Positions 55,073 to 64,000 of a stretch of 64,000 nucleotides of DNA are shown one piece after another (positions within the stretch are counted from its first letter, which is position 1; each line of letters opens with the position of its first letter). Position numbers and translations under genes: made by a program. The notes beneath the pieces were generated by a model. That model was not told where the DNA came from, did no database searches, and saw only the letters and a list, made by a program, of their open reading frames with translations. This DNA comes from Radiobacillus kanasensis (GTDB lineage: Bacteria > Bacillota > Bacilli > Bacillales > Amphibacillaceae), in the NCBI RefSeq assembly GCF_021049245.1, contig NZ_CP088020.1, positions 2,548,001-2,612,000 of the forward strand. Reading direction: 5' to 3'.

Positions 55073-55948
55073 TCAACTTTTCTGATTCCATTGGAACCTA
55101 CCTGTAGCAACTGTTTCTGCTTTACCTCTCATCCATACGTGGTCATCGTCGCCCCACGTGATGAACAAATCTCCTCCACTTAAATGGACACACACTTCTT
55201 TTCCTTTTTCCGAAAACCCATTTAACACAGAAGCAACACCAGCCGCACAAGCACCTGTTCCACACGCTTGTGTAATACCAGAGCCTCTTTCCCAAACACG
55301 GAAATGCACTTCTTTATCGGAAACAACTTGAACAAATTCTACATTAACTCCCTCTGGAAAACGCTCATCCTTTGTAATTGTAGGACCTAATGTCTGCAAA
55401 GGAGCTTTTTCTATATCTTCTACATAAAAAATGGCATGCGGATTTCCCATCGATACAGCCGTAACTTCTAATTCCTGTTCTGAAACAACAAATGGCTCTG
55501 CAATAATTTGCTCTACATCCGCACCGACCATCGGTATTTCTTTTCTTCGCAAATGAGGAATCCCCATATCTACAGTAACCTCTTCAACAACATTTCCGGA
55601 TTCGTGAACATGAGCTGTCACGTTCCCTGATAACGTTTCAATTGTAAATGTGGTCTCAGAAACTAAATGATGCTCATATGCATACTTTGCAACACACCGA
55701 AGACCATTTCCGCAATTTTTTCCTTCTGACCCATCTTTATTAAAAATACGCATCGACACTTCCGCTTGTTCACTCGGCCCGATTAAAATTAATCCATCTG
55801 AACCGATTCCGGTATTCACATTAGAAATGTACCGAGCGATGGCAGGTAGTTGATCTTCTTTTAACGTAGTTTGGTATAAGTCTACATAAATATAGCTATT
55901 TCCTAAACCGTGCATCTTTGTAAATGGGATGTTCATTATAGTCATCAT
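55073..55948 (-). CDS. dapF: Diaminopimelate epimerase (DapF)
   Basis: About 287-291 residues; three ATGs (55948, 55945, 55936) compete, and FTKMHGLGN follows each. The two catalytic cysteines lie in [10 protein letters not shown] and in ACGTGACAAG. It converts LL- to meso-diaminopimelate for cell wall and lysine. A terminator upstream separates it from yuzB, so it has its own promoter. Confidence 0.95.
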   Translation of the reverse strand: MMTIMNIPFTKMHGLGNSYIYVDLYQTTLKEDQLPAIARYISNVNTGIGSDGLILIGPSEQAEVSMRIFNKDGSEGKNCGNGLRCVAKYAYEHHLVSETTFTIETLSGNVTAHVHESGNVVEEVTVDMGIPHLRRKEIPMVGADVEQIIAEPFVVSEQELEVTAVSMGNPHAIFYVEDIEKAPLQTLGPTITKDERFPEGVNVEFVQVVSDKEVHFRVWERGSGITQACGTGACAAGVASVLNGFSEKGKEVCVHLSGGDLFITWGDDDHVWMRGKAETVATGRFQWNQKS

Positions 55949-55973
55949 TCCTATTCTTCTTTTTGTATAGAAA

Positions 55974-56014
55974 ACGCCACAGCACTACGTCCAGTCACGC
56001 AGTCACTATGGCGT
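55974..56014 (-). terminator. Terminator after yuzB
   Basis: Minus strand ACGCCATAG...CTGTGGCGTTTTCTA with a 22-base inner region. Confidence 0.65.
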
Positions 56015-56019
56015 ATATA

Positions 56020-56259
56020 TTAAAATAGGGGATTCTCCTCTAAATATTCATACACTTTTTCAACTAACTCTTCTGGACTGTCTGCCGTTACAGGTTCCCC
56101 ATTTACAATAGCAAACAGACTCATCGAACAAATTCCACAAAAGCTTGTACAGCCATATTCGATTACATCTAAATCTGGATCTTTTTCCAGTTCTTCCATC
56201 GCCTTTTGAGATCCACTTGCTAAATTATTCACACAAAACTCAATAATCGGATTCATCAT
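56020..56259 (-). CDS. yuzB: YuzB-like DUF1450 protein
   Basis: 79 residues, four cysteines ([16 protein letters not shown]) typical of DUF1450, possibly a thioredoxin-like or metal-binding small protein. AGAGGTG precedes the ATG. Function unknown. Confidence 0.85.
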   Translation of the reverse strand: MMNPIIEFCVNNLASGSQKAMEELEKDPDLDVIEYGCTSFCGICSMSLFAIVNGEPVTADSPEELVEKVYEYLEENPLF

Positions 56260-56348
56260 CGTTCACCTCTGATTGTTAAGATGAATCCCCCACTATCAAG
56301 ATATCCTATCATCTTCTTCACAATAAAACAATGATTACGTTTAACCTA

Positions 56349-56678
56349 TTATAATTCGCTTATACCAATATCCTCAAGCGCTCGATAAATCGTTTTGATT
56401 TGTGGAATTCCATCCGCAACAATTTTATTATTTACGAGAACAACTGGATAAAACAATTCATCCTCTTCGACCTGATCCCTTATACTTTTATGTAATTCCG
56501 TTTTTGGTGGATCAAAAATGTCCACATATTCATACTTTACATCTGCTTGTTCATATTTTCTTGAAATCGCAGCTTGTAGCCATTCATACGTATCAATAGA
56601 ACTAGGAGCGTTCACACAACTGGCACATATCTGGTTCGCGCCATATACACTTACTAAAACAGATTTATTCGGATTCAT
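56349..56678 (-). CDS. yuzD: YuzD-like DUF1462 protein
   Basis: 109 residues with a thioredoxin-like pattern: VYGANQICASCVNAPSS gives a CxxC near residues 18-21, and a cis-Pro-like FYPVVLVNN follows. GGGGG precedes the ATG. Recognised by family and place; exact role unknown, a redox helper of Fe-S assembly is inferred. Confidence 0.85.
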   Translation of the reverse strand: MNPNKSVLVSVYGANQICASCVNAPSSIDTYEWLQAAISRKYEQADVKYEYVDIFDPPKTELHKSIRDQVEEDELFYPVVLVNNKIVADGIPQIKTIYRALEDIGISEL

Positions 56679-56884
56679 TTATCTCTGCCCCCATTCGCCT
56701 TCGCTATTTTCTATTTTACAAAAAACTTAATAAAAGATAAAATAAAATCGTACAATATGTAAAAATAATCTTAATAAGAGTTCAAAGCGATTTTTACGGA
56801 CTTTTTGAACATCCCCTCGAACTCTTTAAATAGCATTTTAGGCAATTACCCCTTATAATATAGACGTAGGAAAGGAGAAGATGG

Positions 56885-57109
56885 ATGATGCAAGAACAAG
56901 TACAAGAAGTTTTAAATAAATTACGTCCATTCTTGCTACGAGATGGTGGCGACGTTGAATTAGTTGACGTAGAGGATGGAATTGTTCGTCTTCGTTTGAT
57001 GGGCGCATGCGGAAATTGCCCAAGTTCAACCATTACTTTAAAAGCTGGAATTGAACGCGCGCTTATGGCCGAAGTTCCGGGTGTGACTGAAATAGAACAG
57101 GTATTTTAA
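56885..57109 (+). CDS. yutI: NifU C-terminal-domain Fe-S scaffold (YutI)
   Basis: 74 residues. [19 protein letters not shown] leads to the cluster CxxC in GACGNCPSS. It assembles or holds a 4Fe-4S cluster between subunits. AAAGGAG precedes the start. Divergent from yuzD, with a TATAAT-like hexamer near 56850. Confidence 0.92.
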   Translation: MMQEQVQEVLNKLRPFLLRDGGDVELVDVEDGIVRLRLMGACGNCPSSTITLKAGIERALMAEVPGVTEIEQVF

Positions 57110-57123
57110 TAGGATGAAAAAGG

Positions 57124-57156
57124 ACGCTTAAATCGTGAACGATTTAAGTGTTTTTT
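57124..57156 (+). terminator. Terminator after yutI
   Basis: ACGCTTAAATCG-TGAA-CGATTTAAGTGT followed by TTTTTATT. Confidence 0.88.
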
Positions 57157-57215
57157 ATTACCCTTTTTTCCTATGATATAATCAACCAAAATAGAGTAAC
57201 GGACAGGTGATTAGG

Positions 57216-58763
57216 TTGCAGAAAAAATTTTATGGAATTATTGATATTGGGTCTAATACGATGAGATTAGTCATATATCTTCAAGAAAAAGCGGGACATT
57301 TACGGGAAGTGGAAAATGTAAAAGCCGTAGCCCGCTTGCGTAATCATCTCAACACAGATAATCAATTAACGGAACAAGGCTTTGAAATTTTAATCCGCAC
57401 ACTAAAAAGCTTTAAAGAAGTCGTCGGAACGTATTCATTAACCGAACTCGTCTGTGTCGCAACCGCTACAATTCGACAAGCAAATGACCAAGAAGCAATC
57501 CTACAATCCGTGCAGAAGGAAACAGGCTTTTCCATCCGTATTCTTTCTGAAAAGGAAGAGGCTTTTTACGGGTATTTAGCTGTGGTCAACTCTACTTCTT
57601 TGGAAGAAGGAATTACAGTTGATATTGGTGGTGGGAGTACCGAAGTCACTTATTTCAAAAATCGTCAGTTAGTAGAAGCTCACAGCTTTCCATTCGGAGC
57701 TCTTACTTTGCGTACTTTTTTTAAAGATATCATCCCTCAAGAGAAAGAAATTTTTGAATTACGTCACTTTTTAATGAAACAATTTTCCTCTTTACCTTGG
57801 CTATTCCAAAAACAAGTACCATTGATTGGTATCGGTGGAAGTGCTCGAAACCTAGTTCAAATGGATCAGGCTATGAAAAAATATCCCTTGGCTGGTCTCC
57901 ACCAGTACAAAATGAGATCATCAGATATTCAAGCAGTGATGACCTATTTAAACGGGCTTAGTTACAATGATTTATGGAAAGTAGAAGGTTTATCCTCTGA
58001 CCGTGCAGATATTATCCTCCCAACGATTACCGTCTTTTCATCTTTATATGAAACCATCCAAGCTGAAAGTTTTATTCTAAGTCGAAAAGGCTTGCGAGAT
58101 GGTGTTTTTTACGAACAGTTATCCAAAGAACTAGGTACCTATCTATTTCCGAATGTCTTAGAAGATAGCATTCAAGAGCTAATTAATGACTACGACCTTC
58201 ATCCTAAGCAAATTCTTCATGTACAAACGTTGACTAGAAAGCTATTTAACCAGATCGAAGAGAAAACAGATTTGGATTGGTATCCTGTCGATTGGCAACT
58301 ATTAAAAAGAGCGAGTTATGTGTTTAATTTAGGGAAGTACATTGATTCAGAATCTAGCTCACAGCATACTTTCTACTTACTAGCAAATCGAACGATTGAT
58401 GGATTGCTTCATAACGAGCGCTTGGAGTTAGCACTTGTCGCTTCTTTTAAAAATAAAACTGTTTTTAATCAGTACATTCACCCATACAAGGATTGGTTTT
58501 CGAAGCAAAGACGAAAAAAACTACGCTCCCTTGGCTCTCTTTTAAAATTCGCTTATTGTTTAGATGCGACTAAGCGACAAGTCGTAGAAGATTTCACATT
58601 AGAAGTTACGGACAAAGGATTAGATCTGACACTTTTCTGTACACAAGATTGGATGCCCGAGGAATATCAAGCTGAGAAACAAAAAAAGCATCTTGAAAAA
58701 GCTCTAAAAACCGCGATTAACCTACAGTTTAAGAGAAAAGAGGAAGAAAAAACTCTTATGTAG
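57216..58763 (+). CDS. ppx: Exopolyphosphatase, Ppx/GppA family
   Basis: 515 residues from a TTG at 57216 (AGGTGA five bases before; a GTG at 57207 is alternative). Actin-like ATPase fold with GIIDIGSNTMRLVIY and DIGGGSTEV; the C-terminal HD-like half has a longer tail. It trims polyphosphate or hydrolyses pppGpp. Same strand as ppk, 129 bp upstream. Confidence 0.9.
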   Translation: MQKKFYGIIDIGSNTMRLVIYLQEKAGHLREVENVKAVARLRNHLNTDNQLTEQGFEILIRTLKSFKEVVGTYSLTELVCVATATIRQANDQEAILQSVQKETGFSIRILSEKEEAFYGYLAVVNSTSLEEGITVDIGGGSTEVTYFKNRQLVEAHSFPFGALTLRTFFKDIIPQEKEIFELRHFLMKQFSSLPWLFQKQVPLIGIGGSARNLVQMDQAMKKYPLAGLHQYKMRSSDIQAVMTYLNGLSYNDLWKVEGLSSDRADIILPTITVFSSLYETIQAESFILSRKGLRDGVFYEQLSKELGTYLFPNVLEDSIQELINDYDLHPKQILHVQTLTRKLFNQIEEKTDLDWYPVDWQLLKRASYVFNLGKYIDSESSSQHTFYLLANRTIDGLLHNERLELALVASFKNKTVFNQYIHPYKDWFSKQRRKKLRSLGSLLKFAYCLDATKRQVVEDFTLEVTDKGLDLTLFCTQDWMPEEYQAEKQKKHLEKALKTAINLQFKRKEEEKTLM

Positions 58764-58892
58764 CTTATCTATGAACAGAGCGAAAGAAGGAATATTAGAA
58801 AAATTTACAAACATTTTACATTTGCTTCACATACTCTCAATGTTTTATATCTATGATAAAGTGGAAAATCTATTGGCAAAAGGATGAAATCC

Positions 58893-60989
58893 ATGACTCT
58901 TATTCAAAACATAGAGAATAAATTAGATAATCCTCTCTATTACAACAACCGTGAATTGAGTTGGTTAGCATTTAATGAACGGGTATTGGAAGAAGCATTC
59001 GATGAACGAAACCCCCTGCTTGAACGATTGAAATTTTTAGCCATTTTCGCCTCAAATTTGGATGAGTTTTTTATGGTTCGTGTTGCTGGATTAAAAGACC
59101 AAGTCAAAGCTGGATTTAACAAGACCGATAACAAATCCGGCTTAACACCAAAGCAACAATTAGCCAAAATTGCCGAGAACAACCATGAGTTAGTGAAAAT
59201 GCAGTATGACATGTATCATGCTTTGCAAACGGATTTGCGCGAGGAATCTATTTCTATTTTACCGATGGAGACATTAACCGAAGAAGTCTTAAAAGAATTA
59301 GAAAATTACTTTGAGGAACATATCTTTCCAGTTCTCACACCAATGGCGATTGATGCCTACCGCCCCTTCCCAATGTTGCTTAATAAATCCATAAATATTG
59401 CTGTAGTTCTTCAAGATAAGGTGTTCTTAGAGGAGACTGAACCAAAAACCGCTATTGTTCAAGTCCCTTCTTTAATAGATCGTTATATACAAATTGGTAG
59501 CTTTCAGTACGTCCTCGTTGAAGATCTGATTTGTTATTTTATTCATAAATTTTTTAAAGGATACCAAGTTCAATCCGTGACGGAATTTCGAATAACGAGG
59601 AACGCCGACATGACGATCCATGAAGAAGGAGCTCGTGATCTTTTAAAGGAAATTGAGAAGGAATTGAAAAAAAGAAAATGGGGTGCTGCTGTTCGACTGG
59701 AAGTAAGAAAAGAACGAGCCGACCCGGAAGTCGTTCGATTTTTACTCTCTGTTCTGGAAATTCATAGAAATGATTTGTATGAGATTGACGGACCGCTAGA
59801 CCTTACTTATTTATTCCGTTTTTATGGTGATATGGAAAAAGAAAAGGATCATTTAGTCTATCCTTCTTTAATGCCACAGCCCCCTCAGGATCTGGTAGAC
59901 GACGAAAATGTGTTTGTAGCTGCTAAAGAACGGGATCTGTTTCTTCATCACCCTTATGAATCGTTTGAACCTGTAATGGAATTAGTTTCCGAGGCTGCAG
60001 ATGATCCAGATGTACTAGCCATCAAGCAAACTTTATACCGTGTAAGCGGTGATTCACCTATCATAGCTGGATTAAAGCGTGCTGCGGAAAACGGCAAACA
60101 AGTTACTGTCCTCGTAGAATTAAAAGCCCGATTTGATGAAGAAAAAAATGTGCAATGGGCCAAGGAATTAGAAAAGGCTGGATGTCTCGTTATTTATGGA
60201 ATGAACTACCTTAAAACCCATAGTAAAATCACACTCGTTGTAAGAAAAACAAATGGCAAAATAGAAAGATTTGTTCATTTAGGAACTGGAAATTACAACG
60301 ACCAAACAGCCAATTTTTATACGGATATGGGAGTAATTACGACCAAACGGAAATTTGGTATTGATGCAACGAACTTCTTTAACTACTTAAGTGGGTACAC
60401 GGAAAAGCCTAATTACCATCATTTATCTATGGCTCCATTTGATATCCGTAGTGATTTAGTGGATTTAATTGAGGAAGAAATTAAATTTCAAAAGATGCAC
60501 GGAAACGGGCATATCGTTATGAAAATGAATTCCTTAACGGACAAGGAATTGATTATGAAGCTATACGAAGCTTCCCAAGCTGGTGTCAAGATTGACTTAA
60601 TCGTTCGTGGTATTTGTTGTTTGAAACCTGGAATAAAAGGTATTTCCGACAATATTCAAGTCATTAGTATTGTTGGACGGTTTCTGGAACATAGTCGCAT
60701 TTATTTCTTCCATCACAACGGGGAAGAAAAAATCTGCCTTTCATCGGCTGACTTAATGACACGTAATATGGTTAAACGAGTAGAGTTAATGTTTCCGATT
60801 TATGAGAGCTCTATCAAAGTTAGGATTAAAAAAGTGTTAGAAGTCATGTTGAATGATACGATGAAGGCAAGAATGCAAGCGAGTGATGGGACGTATCACT
60901 ATACTCTTCCGAAACCAGAAGAGGAACCGAAGGAAAGCCAACTCCTATTATTTAATATGGCTTATCAGTTGTTAGAGGATGAGGAATAA
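58893..60989 (+). CDS. ppk: Polyphosphate kinase (Ppk1)
   Basis: 698 residues from ATG 58893 (AAAAGG nine bases before). N-domain NRELSWLAFNERVLEEA, middle LVELKARFDEEKNV, two PLD-like halves with the phospho-His in HSKI and a second His in FLEHSRIYFFH. It makes polyphosphate from ATP, opposing Ppx. Confidence 0.94.
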   Translation: MTLIQNIENKLDNPLYYNNRELSWLAFNERVLEEAFDERNPLLERLKFLAIFASNLDEFFMVRVAGLKDQVKAGFNKTDNKSGLTPKQQLAKIAENNHELVKMQYDMYHALQTDLREESISILPMETLTEEVLKELENYFEEHIFPVLTPMAIDAYRPFPMLLNKSINIAVVLQDKVFLEETEPKTAIVQVPSLIDRYIQIGSFQYVLVEDLICYFIHKFFKGYQVQSVTEFRITRNADMTIHEEGARDLLKEIEKELKKRKWGAAVRLEVRKERADPEVVRFLLSVLEIHRNDLYEIDGPLDLTYLFRFYGDMEKEKDHLVYPSLMPQPPQDLVDDENVFVAAKERDLFLHHPYESFEPVMELVSEAADDPDVLAIKQTLYRVSGDSPIIAGLKRAAENGKQVTVLVELKARFDEEKNVQWAKELEKAGCLVIYGMNYLKTHSKITLVVRKTNGKIERFVHLGTGNYNDQTANFYTDMGVITTKRKFGIDATNFFNYLSGYTEKPNYHHLSMAPFDIRSDLVDLIEEEIKFQKMHGNGHIVMKMNSLTDKELIMKLYEASQAGVKIDLIVRGICCLKPGIKGISDNIQVISIVGRFLEHSRIYFFHHNGEEKICLSSADLMTRNMVKRVELMFPIYESSIKVRIKKVLEVMLNDTMKARMQASDGTYHYTLPKPEEEPKESQLLLFNMAYQLLEDEE

Positions 60990-60994
60990 CCTAC

Positions 60995-61025
60995 AAAAAC
61001 GAGGAGCATTCGCTCCTCGTTTTGT
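60995..61025. terminator. Bidirectional terminator ppk/thrB
   Basis: AAAACGAGGAGC-ATTC-GCTCCTCGTTTT. Confidence 0.9.
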
Positions 61026-61928
61026 TTAAGTGGATACACTTCCTAATGTCGTTGTTTGAACTCCCTCATTTTCAACCTGTAACGGAAGCCAATCAAACTG
61101 GGGAAATTTTTCTTTCCATGTTCCTATGTTTCGTTCCACATGTTCTGGATCCGCAATTGCGATCATCGTTGGGCCTGCACCAGAAAGAAAAACCCCATAT
61201 GCCTGTTCGTCTAAAAAGTTTTGTATCGTATCATAATCTCGGATTAATCCTTTTCGATACGGTTGATGAAATAAATCTTTTTTCATCATTTTTCCTAATA
61301 GAGACCAGTCCTTCATACAAATGGCTGCTACACTTACATTGGCTACACTACTCGCGTGCACACTCCGCTCGTAAGAAAACTCTCTCGGGAGCACTGCTCT
61401 AGCATTTTCCGTTTTAAGCTCATAGCTTGGGATAACGGCAAGGAAGGTTACATCTTCAACCGGAATCTTAATCCAATTTACTTCTTGGTCATAATGGCCA
61501 ATCACGCATCCTCCCATAAGAGAAGGTGCGACGTTATCCGGGTGTCCTTCGATATCCGTAGCGACCTGTAGTTTTTCCTCTTCTGTTAAATCCAAGCCCA
61601 ATATTTGATTGGCTAATTCAATTCCAGCAATCGTCGCGGTCGCGCTACTTCCTAAGCCACGTGCTAATGGAATGTTACTCGTCATTTCTACACGACAGCT
61701 CGGAAGATACGGGAATTCAAAACGATCTCCAACTTGCTTGGCTATTTTGTACACCAAGTTTTCTGTACCTTCTGGAATCCCTTGTAAATAATCAGATTTG
61801 GCAACGAACTTCCACGTATCTGCTGGAGTGACCGTTAATTGTAAATAAAGGTTTAAGGCAAGCCCCACAGAATCAAATCCAGCACCTAAATTAGATGTAC
61901 TTGCAGGCACTTTTATCGACCAGCTCAT
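61026..61928 (-). CDS. thrB: Homoserine kinase (ThrB)
   Basis: 300 residues. GHMP kinase: [18 protein letters not shown] at the start, ATP loop [16 protein letters not shown] near 87-102, and a final [10 protein letters not shown]. It phosphorylates homoserine. Its ATG overlaps the thrC stop (ATGA), so the genes are translationally coupled. Confidence 0.95.
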   Translation of the reverse strand: MSWSIKVPASTSNLGAGFDSVGLALNLYLQLTVTPADTWKFVAKSDYLQGIPEGTENLVYKIAKQVGDRFEFPYLPSCRVEMTSNIPLARGLGSSATATIAGIELANQILGLDLTEEEKLQVATDIEGHPDNVAPSLMGGCVIGHYDQEVNWIKIPVEDVTFLAVIPSYELKTENARAVLPREFSYERSVHASSVANVSVAAICMKDWSLLGKMMKKDLFHQPYRKGLIRDYDTIQNFLDEQAYGVFLSGAGPTMIAIADPEHVERNIGTWKEKFPQFDWLPLQVENEGVQTTTLGSVST

Positions 61929-62986
61929 ACGAGAACACTTTCCAATATCTTATCAATCACTTGCTTCTCATCGTTCGGTAATACGCGTGGCTGGAAGTCA
62001 CTATATTCAATCGCCGTATTAGGATCTTTTAATCCATTTCCTGTTAACACGGTTACAACGGTAGCACCTCTTTCCACTTGATTGTTTCGGATAGCTTTTA
62101 ACAAGCCTGCAATAGAAGAACAAGATGCCGGTTCAGCAAAAATACCTTCATTTGCTGCTAACCATTGGTAAGCCTCAATCATTTCATCATCGGTAATTTC
62201 ATCAATTAATCCATTTGATTCATCACGTGCCGCTACAGCTTGTTTCCAGCTAGCTGGGTTTCCAATTCGAATTGCAGTACCGACAGTTTCCGGATTTTCA
62301 AAGACTCGATCATGAACAATTGCTGCAGCTCCACTTGCCTCGTATCCCATCATTTTAGGGAGAGAGAATCCTTTCTTCTCGTGATACTCTTTGAACCCTT
62401 TCCAATAGGCTGTTATGTTACCTGCATTTCCAACAGGAATGAATAAATAGTCTGGTGCATGCCCAAGGGTATCACACACTTCAAAAGCAGCTGTTTTTTG
62501 CCCCTCGATCCGATATGGATTAACAGAGTTTACTAACGTAACATGACCTGTTTCCGCCAGTTTTCGAACCATTTTTAAAGCATCATCAAAGTTTCCTTCG
62601 ATAGAAAAAATTTCAGCACCGTGCATGACAGCTTGAGCTAATTTACCTTGGGCAATCTTGCCATCTGGTATGACGATAAAACATTTTAAGCCAGCTCGAG
62701 CTGCAAATGCGGCAGCTGAAGCAGACGTGTTTCCCGTTGAAGCACAGATAACTGCTTTTGCTCCTTCTTCCACCGCTTTTGCGATGGCCATCACCATACC
62801 TCGATCCTTGAACGAACCTGTTGGATTCGCCCCCTCAACCTTTGCATACACATTTATACCGTGCTTTTCAGACAATTTCTCTAATTTAATTAGAGGAGTA
62901 TTTCCCTCAAGTAAGCTAATCTTTGGTGTTTTTTCTGATATTGGTAATAAAGCTTCGTATTCTGATAATAAACCTTTCCAGGCCAT
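61925..62986 (-). CDS. thrC: Threonine synthase (ThrC)
   Basis: 353 residues, PLP fold-type II. GSFKDRG carries the PLP Lys, [12 protein letters not shown] binds phosphate, and a [13 protein letters not shown] loop follows. It converts O-phosphohomoserine to threonine. The site GGGGAGG lies across the hom stop, 2 bp upstream. Confidence 0.96.
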   Translation of the reverse strand: MAWKGLLSEYEALLPISEKTPKISLLEGNTPLIKLEKLSEKHGINVYAKVEGANPTGSFKDRGMVMAIAKAVEEGAKAVICASTGNTSASAAAFAARAGLKCFIVIPDGKIAQGKLAQAVMHGAEIFSIEGNFDDALKMVRKLAETGHVTLVNSVNPYRIEGQKTAAFEVCDTLGHAPDYLFIPVGNAGNITAYWKGFKEYHEKKGFSLPKMMGYEASGAAAIVHDRVFENPETVGTAIRIGNPASWKQAVAARDESNGLIDEITDDEMIEAYQWLAANEGIFAEPASCSSIAGLLKAIRNNQVERGATVVTVLTGNGLKDPNTAIEYSDFQPRVLPNDEKQVIDKILESVLV

Positions 62987-62988
62987 GG

Positions 62989-64000
62989 TTATTCCTCCCC
63001 ATCCACACGGTAATAGCTGATCACTTTCTTAACAACAGACAGCTCCGTAATTTGTTCTAGACTTTTTCGTAACTGTTCCTTACTTACACTATGCGTTACC
63101 ATCACAATTTCGGCTGTCTGTTCCCTATCACTGGGAAGCTGTAAAATTTTCGCAAAGCTTACTTGTTCATCTGTAAATACATTCGTGAGCTTTTGGAAGG
63201 TTCCAGCTGTATCATCTACTTCCATCCGAATAAAATATTTCATAAATTTTTCTTTGTCTGATTTTAATTTCTTTTCATATTGCGGAGTAACATAGGAATG
63301 TCCGCTGATCCCTAAACGCAAATTTTTAACTGCTTCCATTAAATCCGATACAACAGCAGTTGCCGTTGGAAGTCCACCTGCACCCGGACCATAAAACATC
63401 GTTTCTCCAACCGCTTCCCCATGCACATACACAGCATTATATTCATTCTTTACTTGAGCAAGCGGGTGCTCATTCGGTAGTAAGGTTGGTTCTACACTTA
63501 CTTCTACCTTTCCATCCGCATTGATTGCCGCAATTCCGATTAATTTGATCGTGTAACCCAGTTTACCAGCAAAGGTCAAATCCTCCTGACTGATAGAAGT
63601 AATTCCTTTCACATGAACATCGTCCAATTGAATCGTTGTTTTAAAAGCAAGATTAGCAAGCAAGGTCATCTTCCGTGCTGCATCCAATCCGTCTACATCT
63701 GAAGTAGGGTCCGCTTCCGCATACCCCAATCGTTGCGCTTCCGCTAAAACCGGTTCAAAAGCGAGCTGTTCATCCGTCATTTTCGTTAAAATGAAGTTCG
63801 TCGTTCCATTAACGATTCCCATCATTTTTTGAATTTTATCCGAAGCTAATCCGTCTGATAAGGATCGCAAAATAGGGATCCCACCTGCAACACTAGCTTC
63901 ATAGAATACGTCTACCTTTCTTTCTTTCGCTAATGGAAGTAACTCCTGTCCATAAAGAGCCATGACATCCTTGTTAGCCGTGATGACATGTTTATGGTGG
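62989..64000 (-). CDS. hom: Homoserine dehydrogenase (Hom), 5' part beyond window
   Basis: At least 336 residues to the window edge; the frame enters as [17 protein letters not shown], so the internal ATG at 63963 is not the start and the NAD-binding N-terminus is outside. The catalytic domain shows [24 protein letters not shown] and [19 protein letters not shown]; the last 85 residues form an ACT domain for threonine feedback. First gene of hom-thrC-thrB in this window. Confidence 0.95.
   Translation of the reverse strand, partial: HHKHVITANKDVMALYGQELLPLAKERKVDVFYEASVAGGIPILRSLSDGLASDKIQKMMGIVNGTTNFILTKMTDEQLAFEPVLAEAQRLGYAEADPTSDVDGLDAARKMTLLANLAFKTTIQLDDVHVKGITSISQEDLTFAGKLGYTIKLIGIAAINADGKVEVSVEPTLLPNEHPLAQVKNEYNAVYVHGEAVGETMFYGPGAGGLPTATAVVSDLMEAVKNLRLGISGHSYVTPQYEKKLKSDKEKFMKYFIRMEVDDTAGTFQKLTNVFTDEQVSFAKILQLPSDREQTAEIVMVTHSVSKEQLRKSLEQITELSVVKKVISYYRVDGEE

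Overview
The window is a mostly core-genome stretch from a low-GC Firmicute of the family Bacillaceae. The evidence is Bacillus-type ribosome-binding sites, a Bacillus-style menFDHBE cluster, yug/yui/yum/yut/yuz-type gene order, an S-box riboswitch on metK, an RFN riboswitch on ribU, and LexA, BirA, Rex, Fur and CcpA-type operators. No rRNA, tRNA, CRISPR array or prophage was seen. Several intergenic repeats point to the halophilic or alkaliphilic side of the family, but no genus is claimed.

Layout. 0.5-9.6 kb: sesquarterpene synthase (ytpB), gamma-carbonic-anhydrase-like ytoA, C39-type protein, asnB, metK with riboswitch, a DCC thiol oxidoreductase, a Nudix hydrolase and small unknown genes. 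9.7-13.5 kb: Fur-linked siderophore-type ATPase, an SOS-box Y-family polymerase, a DUF1648 protein and a gene apparently split by a short repeat. 14-21.7 kb: menaquinone synthesis (menF-D-H-B-E plus divergent menA, no menC). 21.7-23.6 kb: an IS1182-type element wedged between two convergent stop codons. 23.6-31 kb: serine hydrolase with a LexA-like box, ribU with FMN riboswitch, M42 peptidase, GNAT, thioredoxin-like protein, a strong unannotated structured-RNA candidate, a fused membrane/molybdopterin oxidoreductase, and a P1 peptidase. 31-41 kb: K+ channel yugO, yugN, a LytS/LytT pair next to a CstA-type transporter, pgi, DUF378, yugI, patB. 41-51 kb: sodC, a 59-residue membrane protein, kapB, khtTU, ptsH, deoD, bioY, yuiD/C/B, ndh with two Rex-like operators, and yumC. 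51-53.7 kb: an accessory patch with an IS110-family element, palindromes and repeats. 53.8-64 kb: MBL hydrolase, Fe-S genes (yutM, yutI), dapF, yuzB, yuzD, ppx-ppk, and thrB-thrC-hom running off the window.

How the genes fit together: the men genes and ndh serve the membrane quinone pool. LytST beside CstA looks like a pyruvate-sensing and uptake module that is also under catabolite control. KhtTU and YugO handle potassium. The most interesting unexplained signals are a promoter-hairpin-hairpin-terminator RNA candidate at about 28.25-28.43 kb; an IS110 element that appears to sit inside a family of large Bacillaceae palindromes and has a conserved 5' hairpin with a variable loop; and a 72-bp repeat that seems to have split a gene.
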